Origin: Tribonema minus
Lineage: Eukaryota > Sar > Xanthophyceae > Tribonematales > Tribonemataceae
Direction: 5' to 3'
DNA: 64,000 bases
Assembly: GCA_017506865.1 (NCBI GenBank)
Contig: JAFCMP010000036.1
Span: 310,001-374,000 of the forward strand
Positions within the stretch are counted from its first letter, which is position 1. Every line of letters starts with the position of its first letter. Shown in pieces: positions 34,791-46,700 of the stretch. The translations under genes were made by a program, and so were the position numbers. The notes under the pieces were generated by a model. The model was not told the DNA's origin. It did no database searches and saw nothing but the letters and a program-made list of their open reading frames with translations.

Positions 34791-36228
34791 TTACGGCGCG
34801 GGGGAGAAGCGCTTGGCGCCGCCGGCGTAGCCCTCGGCCGAGGGCTCCAGGTCCTGAGGGGACGCCCACGCCGCGGGGGGTTCCGCGGGCGGCGCGAGGC
34901 CGCGCAGCAGCACGTCGTCGATGAAGTCGCGGCACATGACGGCGTACGAGTCGACGTGCGGCGCGAAGTGCGCGTCGAAGTCCCACGCGCCGTACAGCTC
35001 CTCCGCGGCGCTGAGGTTCCTGTGGGGGATTGGGGGATGGGGGGGGGGGGGGGGGGCGTCAGAGGGTGATGCTTTCTGAGGGGCATAGTGCTGTAGCTCT
35101 TGGCTACGTCTGCAGCCTTGCAGGCGCGCTGACTGCCGCATGCGCGCATCTCATCAGTCCCCTTCTCGGTCAATCCAGACAAGAGTTCTTGATCACAAGC
35201 TTTGCTCTCGATCACAAGGCCAGAGTGCGCAAGGGACTCTCGCTGTTTACGCTCACGCCATCCGCCCTCATCATGGCCGCCCCTCACTGTCTCTTGAGCT
35301 GAAGGTCCGTGTCACATGCCGTGTGAACAAGCCATATGTCAGCAGCAAGAAAGTGCGCGGCGGCGGGGATCGCCAGCTCACCATGCCGTCGGTCCCACTC
35401 ACCACACATATGCACTGCACGTCACAGCGCTCCCATCCTCCAGCGTCACGGTGACCGTCTGCACGGGGCAAGAGGCGGGAACAGCAGCAGCAACGTCAGC
35501 AGCAGCAGCAGCAGCAGCAATCAGGCTCCGCGCGAGTAGCGCGGCTGCACACACGCTCGTAGTGGTCATCGCGCTGAGGCGCTGATATGTAGCGCAGACT
35601 GCAGGTCGTAACAGTATGTCACGCGCAAAACTGCAGTCTTTGGTCTGAGAGCAAGTGTCCCACATGCTTCTTGTGTGGCCATCACCACACCTCTTTATCG
35701 TAGTCGCTGTCCTCGAAGAGATCAAAAATGCGCTCCTCCCGCTCCGTGACATCGAAGACTATGCCGCTGACGCTGCCGTCCTCCTTTGGCCTGTTGAGGG
35801 CACATCAAGAAGTCGACGCGTATTTATGGCATTTAGTGCATGTGAACAATAGAGGGCCTGCTGCAGAGGCGAGTCGCCGTGCGAATACGCTGCACATCTC
35901 CATGATGCTCATTCGCTAAAGCGAGCAACAGCCTTTTGCGGATCATTATGTGTCAACCTCCAGCAACAACGCACTTCTTGTGCTCACTAGCAAAGCAAAC
36001 ATGCACATGCAGTGCTCTTCATGCTACAAATTTCCGCTACTGAAGTGACGCTGCGCACCTGATAGCAGGGTAGACTCGGTCCTTGATGCGGTATCTATGA
36101 AATCCTGGCAGCACGGCCTTTTCGGATGAGGGCATGTGGCCCAGCAGCGTCGTTACCACCCGTGACTCCATCAGAGTGCCATACACAAACACCGTGGCCT
36201 TCGGCTTGGCATCTTGCGATGGTGCCAT
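34791..36228 (-). CDS. AIG2-like (gamma-glutamylcyclotransferase-fold) protein
   Basis: Four exons: 36228-36059, 35790-35691, 35458-35403, 35019-34791, giving 184 residues, with all phases matching (2, 0, 2). Exon 1 starts MAPSQDAKPKATVFVYGTLM; the VFVYGTL loop is the family's substrate-binding motif. Exon 1 ends VYPAI, and exon 2 continues RPKEDGSVSGIVFDVTE and FDLFEDSDYDKE, which holds the conserved Glu after DxF. Exon 3 gives TVTVTLEDGSAVTCSAYVW, and exon 4 LYGAWDFDAHFAPH plus MCRDF. This matches the complete AIG2/GGCT-like family, whose members act on gamma-glutamyl or related substrates; the exact substrate is unknown. No exon-edge copies were seen in its introns. It lies downstream of the PSMA4 gene on the same strand. 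Confidence 0.92.
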
Positions 36229-36794
36229 CGCAGACGGAGTTTGAGAATGGGATTTTGTGACAGTGTATCGGATGGCCAGAAGCGCGCAACTAGCTGTGCA
36301 CCACGTAATATCTCAGATGCCAGCAGTATTGGCCTATGAGGTAGCGAGCGGGGGCAGCACGTGCAAAAGTTCCTCTTCTCACGAGCGATCCCGGGATCTG
36401 GCAAGTTCTTCAGTTATCGGGACCTCCAGAAGCCCGCTAATAACAAGTGTATCTGAGTCAAGTCCCTTCAGCTCGTTGCAGTGTTTGAGTAAAGGCCGCT
36501 GCACGCACTGCGTAAATGCAGCAAGCAATGCAGGCTCATTGCAAAGACTTGCGATCAAAAGTGCAGAACTACTACTGCAAATTGAAGTTGTGTGGCAGGA
36601 GTACGTTGAGTCACACTTGCGCAGCAAGGTCAATCGAAGAGAAGCATGCATGTCAAATCATGCAAACATGGGAGTCTCTCTTCGATAGCTGTAGTATTGA
36701 CAGGTCTTATTGCCCCCCCCTGTGCCCCCCAAACGCCAAAGCGCTGTGCAGCACACTTGCTATTCTGCGCTGCCCCTGGAGCCCACGGGCACTC
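36229..36794. other. short intergenic spacer
   Basis: This lies between the PSMA4 stop and the AIG2-like start, both on the minus strand. It must hold the PSMA4 3' UTR and the AIG2-like promoter. I recognise no element in it. Confidence 0.5.
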
Positions 36795-39700
36795 TCAGAC
36801 GTCGCCTTCGGTGCTCTTCTGGCTCTCGACGAGCTTGAGCACGCGTGTAACTTCCGCATCGTCGAGCACCTTGTACACCACCTGACAGATCGAGAAGATG
36901 GACAAAAGAGCTTGCCTTGAGGAGCTTATTCATACAGACATTGGCATACAGACTCCAAGATACCGCTGGTCTGCTCGGCCATGGCATGGCGTGCCTTGAA
37001 CTACAACAGGTAGCACAGGGTTGCAATCGGGTGCGAATCCCGCTGGATGGACAAGGCAGGCATCGTGTTCTGCAGAGAGCATCGCATGCAGCCAGCAGAA
37101 AATGTTGCGGAAGTAAATGGTACACAGCTGCTGCTGAGGGACGGCTTGCAAATAGGGTTAGGGTTAGGGTTAGGGTTAGAAGCGCCCACGCTCAGAAATC
37201 GAATGCAGCAGTGAATGGCAGCTCTGCAACCGCTCAGTCTTGGGGTCTTGCTCATCGCAACATGCCGTTGCAAAGCGCGCTGCGCGAGCGGCGCACAATG
37301 CAAAGGGCACTTTGCCGCCCCTCGCTGCACCGCAGTCATCGCATTTTCTTCTCACCTTGTCGTTGACTCTCTGGATTGTGGTCAGCTCCATCTTGTCGGC
37401 CGACGGCGCCGTGCTGTCCATGGTCTTGGTGAGCACCTTGACTGCGAGCTGCAGCGCATCCTCCATGCTCATGTTCTCGGCGTAGTCATTCTGCGGCATG
37501 ACAAACAGAGCCGAGCATATTACTTAAGCAAAAACATTGCATGCTGCAAAAAGTGGCTTTCTATCCTGTGCTATTCTGTACGGTGCTGTACTGGCCATGT
37601 ACTGTACAGTTTGTACTTGGGGTGCTGTACTGTACTGCTCATCTCGGCGTAGTCATATCTGCGGCGCGTGGGACAGAGCCACGCCAAGCATGCTCGAAAA
37701 ACTAATGACGCTTGTGTGTATCAGTCCAGTCGCATGCTCCTGCACAGATGGCATTCTGTTCTGAACTGTGCTATACTGTACCGTACAGTCTGTACTGCCC
37801 GGAGTGCTGTGATCTCGATGTAGTCATTCTGGTTCGCTACAAGCAGATACAAAGCGAATTCACATATACCACTCCTGGAGCGTTTCAGAGAGAGTGTATG
37901 CACAATGTAGTAGTAAACAACATACTGAGAAGCAAGTCCTCCAGCCACTGTGCTTGCAGCAGCCTCATATTCTAGGCATATACATCTGGCAGGGAAAGGA
38001 GGCGGCGAATCCCCGTCTTTATCTCATGTTGAGGATTGTGCATCAGTGGGTGAATTGTGGATGTGTTGCGCAACGCAGCTGCGGCACGTCATCAGCGCTC
38101 ATGCTCTCGGACACTGATGTCACAGCGCGCCAGGCAGACCATGCACATGCACACATGCAAATCACTGCCATCATATCATGTGACAACAGTCAAGCGCACA
38201 GCGCGCAGCGGCCAACTTCACCTTGAGCAGGCTCTTGCCGGCCTGGTTGTTGGCGCCGATGGCCGTGGCCTTCCACCCCCCGTAGTTCCCCGAGGGGTCG
38301 CTCTGGTACAACTGGAAGCCGTGGTGCGCGTCCCACCCCGCAAACAGGAAGGCCTGCACGCAGCGACAGCAGATCACTTTCTTTAGTGCAGACAGTGACA
38401 ACGCTCAGCTCAGTGCGCGCGGCGACAGCGCTTTGTGCAGCGCACATGGCAGCGTGGTGTGCTCGTGCCACCCCGCAAACAGGAAGGCCTGCATGCGGCG
38501 GCAGCGGCAGCGCTCACTGTTTTCAGTACAGTGCCAGGCAGTGACAGCGCTCAGCGCTGGCAGCGTCCAGGGGAAGGCAGCCACAGCGCTCAAGTTCAAT
38601 TGCGGAGAGTGACAACGCTCAGCTCGGAGCGCGATGACAGCGCTCAGCTCATTGAACGTGGCAACGCTCGCCCCTGTGCAGGCGACGGCAGCGCTCAGCA
38701 CAGGCAGCGCTCAGAGGCAGCACCGCGGTAACAGCGCTCAGTCCAGTGCAGGCGGTGGTGATGCTCAGGCACGCAGCAGCAGTGCTCGACGCAGGGGCAC
38801 TCACCACTCCGAATGGCCGCAGTCCGCCGAACTGCGTGTACGCCTGCTTCATGTTGCACACGCGCTGCACGAGCTGCTCCACGGGCATTGCCTCCTGGTA
38901 CTGGTACAGGTAGCGCTGCGCCGCCAGCCGCGCCTGTCGAGGGGCGGGGGGGGGGGGAACGGGACCGGGGGGGGGGGGGCAAGGGCTCAGCGATGCACAG
39001 CGGTGCTACAGGGCGTTCTCTTCTGTTCTGAGCCATAAGCGGCTTTTCAGCAAGCGATGCCAGCCGCGTCTGTTTGAGGAGGGAGAGAGAGGGGAAGGGG
39101 GAAGGTCAGCGACGCGCAGCGGTGCCGCAGAAGCGATTTCTCGCTTTCTAAACGCAAGTGGTTTGTCAGCAAGCATCGGGCGCCGCCGTGCTGCTCGACC
39201 GTGCGCAATGAAGCACCAGCCTCATGTCCTCTATCTGTGGTCATCTGCAGTGGTTTGGCGCCTGCATGCAGGGTGAGCGCGGCGGCGCCGGCGGTTACGC
39301 TCCGCCGTTGCGCATGATGAGCATCACCATCATCCATGAGGCCAAGCGGCGCCGCGTCACTGCGATGCACCGCAACTGCTCTAACTTAGGATCAGGGCTA
39401 AACCCTAACCCTACTGCTAACCCTAACCGTAACCCTCCATCCTACCCTGACCCTGACCAAACCCCAAGTATCACACTTTGTAACCCTGACCCTATACTAC
39501 CCTCACCCTAGCCCCAAGTATCGTTCTCCAACAAGTACTTCATAGAAGTAAACACAGTTCACCTGGGTGATGAGGATGTTGGCGTCTGCGGCGAGGCCCA
39601 TGACGACGCATGACGCCACATCGTGGAGCTTGCTCGTCTTAACGTCACAAAAGCGCTCCTCTCTCACTGCGGCCACAACTCTCTTTGCCCCAACTGTAAA

Positions 39701-39973
39701 CCCCTACCCTACCTCACCATAGCCATAAGCATCATAGTTCAAAGAAAAGAAACAAAGAGATACCTGGTTGATAAGGATGTTGGCGTCCGCGGTGAGGCCC
39801 GCCACCACGCACGACGTCGCGTCATCAAGCTTGTACGTCTTCTCGCTCGTCTTGGACGGCGCGAGCAGCTTGGAGACGGTCTTGCGCTCCGCGGCGAGCA
39901 CGATGCCGTTGTCGCCCGCGAGTATGCCCACGCACGTGCCGGCGTTGTTGATGGCCTCTATCGCGTACTCCAC
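36795..39973 (-). CDS. PSMA4: 20S proteasome alpha subunit, PSMA4 (alpha type 4) family; first exon not found
   Basis: Five exons on the minus strand: 39973-39764, 38933-38805, 38353-38222, 37490-37356, 36881-36795, all phase 0, 230 codons in all. The product starts at [18 protein letters not shown], the point in the family just after the N-terminal alpha signature, so about 20 N-terminal residues are on an unfound upstream exon. Family landmarks: [64 protein letters not shown] and a charged C-terminus ending STEGDV. Alpha subunits form the outer ring of the 20S core and gate substrate entry. Three exons have decayed edge copies in adjacent introns. High conservation makes this gene the best proof of which copy is real. 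Confidence 0.95.
37152..37180 (+). repeat. interstitial TTAGGG tract
   Basis: Four perfect units in the last PSMA4 intron. Confidence 0.95.
37500..37835 (-). repeat. two ~165-bp units with 5' copies of PSMA4 exon D
   Basis: On the minus strand, upstream of the exon at 37490, copies of its start (NDYAEN) with an AG occur at 37663-37642 and 37832-37811. Each is followed by a similar CTGTACTG-rich segment, giving three units including the real one. Confidence 0.88.
38446..38500 (-). repeat. 5' copy of PSMA4 exon C with acceptor
   Basis: On the minus strand the sequence GCATGCAG followed by the exon start encoding AFLFAGW recurs about 135 bp upstream of the true exon (38353) and then diverges. 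Confidence 0.92.
38500..38780 (+). repeat. interspersed GRCAGCGCTCAG array
   Basis: A 12-base motif close to GGCAGCGCTCAG occurs about ten times in 280 bp, irregularly spaced, inside the PSMA4 intron between exons B and C. Its palindromic core AGCGCT recurs in many introns of the window. Confidence 0.8.
39405..39515 (+). repeat. degenerate CCCTAA-rich tract
   Basis: A run of CCCTAA, CCCTGA and CCCTAC units, about 110 bp, in the PSMA4 intron after exon A. Confidence 0.9.
39563..39640 (-). repeat. decayed copy of PSMA4 exon A 3' end
   Basis: The minus strand reads [17 protein letters not shown] followed by a GT donor, a near copy of the exon A end ([17 protein letters not shown]), 200 bp downstream of the true donor. 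It has an altered upstream frame. Confidence 0.93.
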
Positions 39974-40607
39974 CTGCATCGGATTAGGGTTTGCATTAGG
40001 GTTGAGGCCTGAAATCTTTGGTGTACTGTACTTGAACGAGACAGTAGGGGGGGAAACCATGCATGCATATGACAGGGTGTGATAGCCCCCAGCCAAGAGA
40101 AGTGCTTTGACGGACGGGCATGCGGCTACACCACCTTGGCATTGGCCAAACATTTATTGCGTGGAAAGCCGGTTCTGGATGGCATGTGACCCTAGGCGGC
40201 AGCCAAACGGTTTTTTAACCTACTTTCAGGAGTATGAGGAAGCAGACGTTAATGCACCAGTGCTGCGCAGCTTTATGTCACCACATCAGCCGTGGTGCAC
40301 TCGCCGGTCTAGTGTCAACAGATTTAACAAACTTGAAGTTAGTCCACTCGCAGTTGAGGTTGATGGAAGTTGAAACGTGCAGCGGAAATCCTGTGCCATT
40401 CTACTCAGGTGGCAGGCCCTACCTCTGACCACACTCACACTCCTCCAAATTGACAACGCACACATCAGAGCGGCAAGCCGCAAGCACCGAGCTCACGCTG
40501 CCTGCTCCTGGTGCGCCGACTACATGACACTTTTAGCACAAACGCGCAGCGCGCTAAGAGTGTTGTCACCGTTGCGGGGGGAAAGGCGATACTCCACTCG
40601 ACTTCAA
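39974..40607. other. upstream region shared by PSMA4 (-) and phosphatase (+)
   Basis: A head-to-head interval. The missing PSMA4 exon 1 should be here or farther upstream, but I could not find a sequence encoding the expected start. A TTAGGG-like tract borders the acceptor at 39980-40005. Confidence 0.5.
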
Positions 40608-41098
40608 ATGACGGCGACCGAGATCACTCGAGGTCTCTGGCTCGGATGTGCGGAGTCCGCTTTGGACGAGGGCTTCGTGCGGAGCATGGATGCAGTTTTC
40701 AACGTAACACGTTTGGAGGCCTTCTGCACATCGCTGTCGCCGACCACCTATACGGAGCGACTGGCCATTGACGACAGTCAGAACTGCAGCGATCAAGTGC
40801 TGGCGACGCTGCCCGCCACGGTGCGCAAGATCGACACATTTCTCCAGGACGGCAACGCGTCCTCGTGCACTGCAAGCTGGGGCGACAGAGGTCTGCCGCC
40901 GTAGTGGCAGCGTACTTGCTATGGAAAAACGTGGGTTTGACGGTAGAGGACGCAGTCGCAATGGTAAAACAGGCAAGACCCGAAGCGATGCGCATCAGCG
41001 TGACTTTCGACCTCGCACTGTGGCAGTTCTGCAGTCTCGAGCGAGGAGGGGATGCAGTGCGGTTGCGCAGCCGTTCGCTGCGACTCACGCGCTGTTGA
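40608..41098 (+). pseudogene. dual-specificity protein phosphatase with frame break
   Basis: Intronless. ATG at 40608 opens MTATEITRGLWLGCAESALD, a typical DSP start, and continues through LAIDDSQNCSDQ (candidate general-acid Asp) to VRKIDTFLQDGN. Around 40850-40865 the frame shifts back by one base. The -1 frame carries VLVHCKLGRQRSAAVVAAYL, the HCxxGxxRS catalytic loop with nucleophilic Cys, then TVEDAVAMVKQARPEA and a stop at 41096-41098. The protein would be about 160 residues if joined. No homopolymer or clear intron explains the shift. One missing base, either a real loss or a sequence error, is the simplest reading. Confidence 0.85.
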
Positions 41099-43790
41099 AG
41101 CTTTTGTCTAACGAATGTTGCATCATCTGCTGTAGACTTCGCATTCGCATCTCCAGACATTCGCAAAGAAGCGGACTTGCGGGGCCAAGCCGCCTATGAA
41201 TGTACTGGTCTACTAAAGCTCGACTTCCATGCTCTGCACTTGCATCTCTTTTTCATTAAATGCTACAAGAAAGCACCCCCCTCCTGAAGGGATGGAATGC
41301 TACAATCTCAAAGTCGCCATGAAGTGTATGTTGTGCCTGGCGCATTAGAGCTCCATGTAGGGCTCCTTGCACATTTTTGTAAAAGCATGTAGTGCTGAGG
41401 GCATGTATCTGAGGCACAGACCGTGCACCCGAGTTGTAGCTACAAGAGGTACTGGGGGCAGCATTGTACTATGACATCTAATAAGCGGAGAGCATGGTGC
41501 GCGGTCCATCGTGCAGCGCGGCAGTGCAGCTGGAACGCAGACTAATGCCGCCGTTCCGGAGCAGTCCGTGTGCATACCGCTGAGCAATGGCATGCCAGCG
41601 GCTTCACCACCTCAACAGTACCGCACAATGACCGTACGCATGCGTGGAGAGCAGTGCCTTTCATGTGCCACTATGGTCATGTCACTTGCGTGACGAACAG
41701 CAGCTGTGGAGGGGCTGGCGCACTGCTGCTGCCTGCATGTGGACGTCGTTTCCACGCGTTGGTGTTTGAATGTCGTGCGCACAAGGACGCATTGCTATGA
41801 CCGCAGTCTAGATAGCTGCAGGCACAAGCACTGCCGCATGCTTGAGCGCGCTGTTCAACGCAACGCCTTACAATAGTGTGAGGCACAAGGAGTACATGTT
41901 CGATCAGGTCCAGACTGCAGGATGTCAATATTTTGCTGACAAGTTTTTCCCAGCAAGGCCCCGTGATAAGTACCAACTTCATGTGTCCTATGTGGCATAC
42001 TTGTTCGATACTTGTAAAACTATACTTGGCTGGTGGCTAGCATTGGCGCTGCGCAGCAACGGCGTAAAGTTGAGTGGAGTGGAGTTGCCCTCTCTCAGGT
42101 GTGTGGTGGCACACAAGATTGTTGTCAAGGCAGACAGCATGTGAAATCACGTGCGGACACAGGCCAAGGACGGTGACGCTGCAGACGAAGCGTGACACCG
42201 CCCTTCTCTGCGCTTCGAACCCGTGGCAGTACCAACGCAACCTACCCACCTGGTTCGACACTACTGTAAAGGTTTAAATGATAAGGAACTCAGAAAAACT
42301 AGATATCGAAATGAGCGCAACTTGCTGACCTGATGAAGCCGACCCTCCGGGCTGAAAGTTGTGGTACTGCTATCATATCGCCGAGCCATAGTGCTGAATC
42401 CAAGCTGCTACGCTCTCAAGGATTTCGCGTCGCCACCAACGCTCCAGGCCAGCAGCTTCCAGCTCGTGTGCAGCAGCTAGACAGTGAGCCTGCATCCGAG
42501 GTGCACCAGACGACAGCAGACACGCGGTGAGCAGGGGTCAGAGCGGCAGTACAGGAAATCGTAATGTGGTATCGTATCCCAGAAGCTGCTGTTGGTGAGT
42601 GAAGTAAATAGCAATTCCGTGGCTGGGACGGATGTCGAAAAGCCGCTGCGTTAAACGGCAACGCCAATTCCTATGCTCACCTCTCGTAGGTTCCCGCTGT
42701 GGTACTCGCTGCGATCTAGCCTTCTGCAGAGGTCACTCCTAGGCTAACGAGGTCTTGATGTTGGAACCCTAATTTCAACAGTTGAGCTTTGCGTCGGAGT
42801 TGACGCCAACTTCACGAGGAGCTTTGCCGCAGACGTGACATTCTTACTAGCAAGCATCTCGCCTGAGGGGTCCGGCTCTGGCAAGGATTGCGCGTACCGT
42901 CGTCGTGAGCCCCTATGACTGGCAAGAAAGCTGCACACCGACAAGACAGTCGACAAATTTCCGTACAATAGCTCTATTGCAGGGATCTGGTATAGCACAC
43001 TTTCAGTTCACGCAATGAGAGGTAGAAGGTTAAGGTGAGCAGCACCTTCAGAGTTATGCAGCCAGAGCCTCGAGAGGAATAGGGCGCGCAGCACAGCACA
43101 GCTACCTACATACGTCGAGTGCACCCCCGCCGATCGGCAAGACGATTCCGTGAACTAATCCGACAGCAGCCGGGCATGCACATTTGCGCAATGGATGACC
43201 GCAACGGATGTATCGACGGCCTTAGGCTTGCAAAACAGCCTCACAATTCTCTGAATGGTGGCAAAGCATGCTGCATGCATCTCATTTTGAGGCAACATGA
43301 CACAGGACGTGTGCATCAGGCGATGGAGTGCCTGCAGGCAAGCGGGAGTCAAGCGGGAGTCGAAGAGCTGATCCCATAATTGCATAGCACGTCAAACACA
43401 CCAAAACTGTCGTGGCTCGTGTAGTGCCAGGCTCAGTTGTTTCTGCACCAGCTGTTGAAACATTAGACAAGCTGACTGATCAAGTTCAAGACACACATGG
43501 AAGCAAAGATAGGCAAGACACATTCCAATAGCCAAGATGCATTCCAATTTGAATTGGCTCAGGGTCCTTGTATTAAGCGCTGATGCAAACCAACAAGTTG
43601 CGTTAGCTCCGAATACGGCTGCTGACTCGGCCTAATGCCATGTCATGTACGCACCGGGGAACGCTGACCTCAACAACGGCAACACGGATAAAGATAAAGA
43701 ATATCTCACGATCTCAACAACGGCAAAACACATAAACAATAATTGTGAAGGCACGCCCAGCATGACGTCTCACTGGTGACAGTTGGATGG
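41099..43790. other. intergenic, lower GC, no supported gene
   Basis: A region between the convergent phosphatase and GT23 genes. It contains one copy of dispersed family R2 (42318-42480 and 42735-42795). ORFs such as 41842-42144 (100 codons) have no recognisable family and no exon context, so they are not called. Confidence 0.55.
42318..42795 (+). repeat. dispersed repeat family R2, copy 1
   Basis: The start (GCTGACCTGATGA...GGCT...TGGTAC) and end (GGTCTTGATGTTGGAACCC...) resemble 49706-49990 in the same order. The inner part differs in length. It may be a non-autonomous mobile element; no terminal repeats were identified. Confidence 0.55.
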
Positions 43791-46700
43791 TCAGCGTCTC
43801 CAGTTGGGGTAAAAGTGATCGCACGTGGCGTTCACGTCCAGCTGCGGCGGATCGCAGCCCAGCTCCACAAAGGCGAGCGCGCTGCCCTCCGGGCGGCCGT
43901 ACACCATGCGCAGCTCGTCGATGAGGCGGCTCCAGTTTGACCCGCGCGCGCCCACAAAGTGCGTGCCCTCCAGGGCCAGCAGGAGGCCTTGCAGCGAGAA
44001 CAGCACCATCTCGTCCTCGAACTGCAGTGAGGCAGGCGCGACCGTGTGCGCGCGGCAGCGGCGCAAAGTGGCGTGAGTTTGAGATGGCGCCGATCAACGC
44101 ACGCACACTGTAAAACAGCAGCGACGCATTTTACGTGCATCTGTGCAGTGCATGCCCCCGAGAGGTACGGTTTCTTATGCAAAGTTTCATGCATGGCAGC
44201 ATTTGCATGAGAGATCTGTCGTACGGAAGCAACGGCAATGGTGCCATGCCTCTGGTGTGTCTGAGCACTCCCCACCCATGCCTCAACTCCGCAAATCATA
44301 AAATGGAGTTACTACACGTACAGTTGGCGTGCGTAAACTGGCCGGCAGCTAGCTCTGCAAATGGTGCGCAGTTGTGGACAGGCAATAATGAACTAAAGCG
44401 TCTGGCAGTCACATGTGAGCTCAACAGTTGCAGGTTGTACTGTGCATAATACTGGACGCTGCCGCATACCACAACTGGACGCTGCCGCATACCATAACAC
44501 CAGCCTGAGGCCCTGCAGGACTCGACAGAACTTCAAGGTGCAGAGCTTCGAATGTCATACCTAGCTCAAGCGCAGGGGGACCAAGGCTGGTTGACATAGC
44601 TGCCCCTGGATTGCTCAGAGTGGAAGGTGCAGCAGAAACCACTGCAAATGCCCTCTACGGCATGAAATGGGAGATGGTTGTAATATCAGCAGTGTGCTGC
44701 AGTGAATGCGTAGCCACATTGCAACACATACCTGGTGGTCGTCTTGGAAGGCAGGATTTTCGGTTGCGCTTTCAGAGCGGCAGTTGAGGTCATGGCCACC
44801 GTTCAGCTTCGGACATGGAAGAACAAATGTTGTCCAATCTGGGTTTTCCTGCAATGCATTGCAGGCGTGGTCAAAAAATGGTTCATCAGAGATGAGATTG
44901 CCAGACCTGGAAGTGTTGCGCAGAGGCTTAGGTAAAAGAAGGTGAATCAGCTTGAGCTTGTCAACTGCACTGGCGTTCTTATTGCTGCTCATCAGTTCAT
45001 CGGCTCCATTCACCCAATTTGTTATATGGTTGCTGCTGACAACGTACAGCTTCAGCAATACCAAGTTGCAAGCTTCTGCATACATGCAGATGGCAACATA
45101 ACGATATAGTTGTCAGGTCTGCTGATTAACAGTCCCTAGTTAAGCCTGTTTAACTACAAGCGCACGTGCCATTGCAATGTCAGACGGCATATGTTACCTT
45201 CAACAATGGCGGTAAGGACTCCTGGGTGACATTTGGGAGAAGTAGGAGGACGCGCTGAACTTGTCAAAGACAACGTCAAGTCAACTGCTGATGAGCCTGC
45301 CCTCAATACGAAAGCGCTCAGCTGCACATCAACTCAGGCACTGCATGTCCTCCTACCTTACTACATCTACAATGCAGCAGCACATGAATGCAAAATCCCT
45401 ACAGTAGTACAGACGCGAGAAGATAGACAGCTCAAGCCGTGTCATGCCATCGCTAGTGAGAGATTCACATGAGATTATTGGCCTCAGGTTTCTTGTCAGT
45501 GCATCAGCCTGTTGGTGCTTGCAAAGCATGAGCAGGCAGCAGGCATGGCGGTGCTGCAAACCAGCGACGGTGGCCTCGCACGCGCGACACACACAGCTGC
45601 AACATTTGATACAGGCTACCGTGATGCACATGCAGCCAAGGCAGCACTATGAGTCAGCTACTCAGTCCGGTTAATACAGTGAGATTGACTGCAACGTGGT
45701 GCAACATTCAGGCAGAATATGTATAGTCATGCTGCCTAACCCAATCATTCTCTGTAGCCTTTACTACCATGTACTCTCACTGCGCCTGGTGCGGTGATGA
45801 ACCCAACTATATAAATCAATCACGAGGCTGCAAAACAACAATCTGCAGCAGAGTACTTGATAGCCGTCAACACTCGAGGGCAGACCCACCTCCGCTTGAA
45901 GTGCCACCGCGGAGTCGTCCGTCGTCACGTACATGTAGCGCTCCGCGAGGCGGCGCGCCTCGGCGACGTCTTGCGCGCGCGCCAGGTGCTCCTCCCACGA
46001 AAAGGTCGTCATTTCGACCACCTTGTCGCCGTGCCTCACGTGAACCGAAACAGTGTTGAGAGGGAGGGGCAGGGGCGCGACGCCCTGGCGCGCGATCTGT
46101 AACCGCCGCGCGCTCAGCGCCTCCGCGGTCTGCGGGTTGAAGCGGAAGAGATACGCGACCGCCTGCGCGCGCCACCAGTACACTATGTCGCCCGTCTGAT
46201 TCGTCGCCTCCCACCGGTCGCGCCACTTCTGCGGCACCTGCGTGCGGTAGTCCCAGGCCTTCTGCGGCACGGCGGGCGCGGCCGCGGCGTCCACGGTCGC
46301 GGAGCAGTTGGAGGCGGGCATGAAGAAGCACTGGCTGTTGTGCGCGCCGGCCGCGTCGCACAGGCGCCCGCTGCCGAAGTGCTTACCGTAGTCGTCGCCG
46401 TACAGGAGAATGCTCCCCTGGTTGAAGGCGTACCCGAGGCCCGCGGTTGCCACGTGCAGCATCGACCCTGGCTCAACACGAAAAGAAGCAGAACACACAT
46501 GCTTTAAATGAAAGTGGTGGTGACTTTATCTTGGCGGCGAAGTACAACAGTGTGTGTGCGGCAGTACATAAACACCAGACTTGCTTATGGAGAATGATTT
46601 CATATTGATCCTTCCTGATGATTATTATTACGTATCATACCATTCAAAAAAATTGTGCAGAATTAAACAGCTTCCAGCAGTGCTACCAGTGCTACAAGTA

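Noticed and set aside
34345..34986. Long minus-strand ORF of 213 codons
   Set aside because: Low-complexity Arg/Ala/Cys content from GC-rich sequence; it is a shadow frame of the last AIG2-like exon and its downstream region.
35483..35522. GCA-repeat run that might mark a poly-Gln coding exon
   Set aside because: Lies in the AIG2-like intron between exons 2 and 3; the phase-consistent exon chain skips it.
36985..37056. tRNA-like sequence with a 7-bp outer stem (TGCCTTG/CAAGGCA) and a T-arm-like GGGTGCGAATCCC
   Set aside because: Eight extra bases lie between the T-arm and the outer stem, the T-loop lacks the invariant TTC, and no proper D and anticodon arms fold. It also lies inside the PSMA4 3' region.
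41842..42144. Plus-strand ORF of 100 codons (starts MSALFNATPYNSVRHKEYM)
   Set aside because: No recognisable domain, no splice-supported continuation, and a length attainable by chance in this lower-GC interval.
43832..44299. Minus-strand ORF of 155 codons overlapping the last GT23 exon
   Set aside because: An alternative frame of the GT23 exon; the frame with GSNWSR is the conserved one.
45867..46361. Minus-strand ORF of 164 codons
   Set aside because: Shadow of GT23 exon 2, Arg/Ala-rich, without family motifs.
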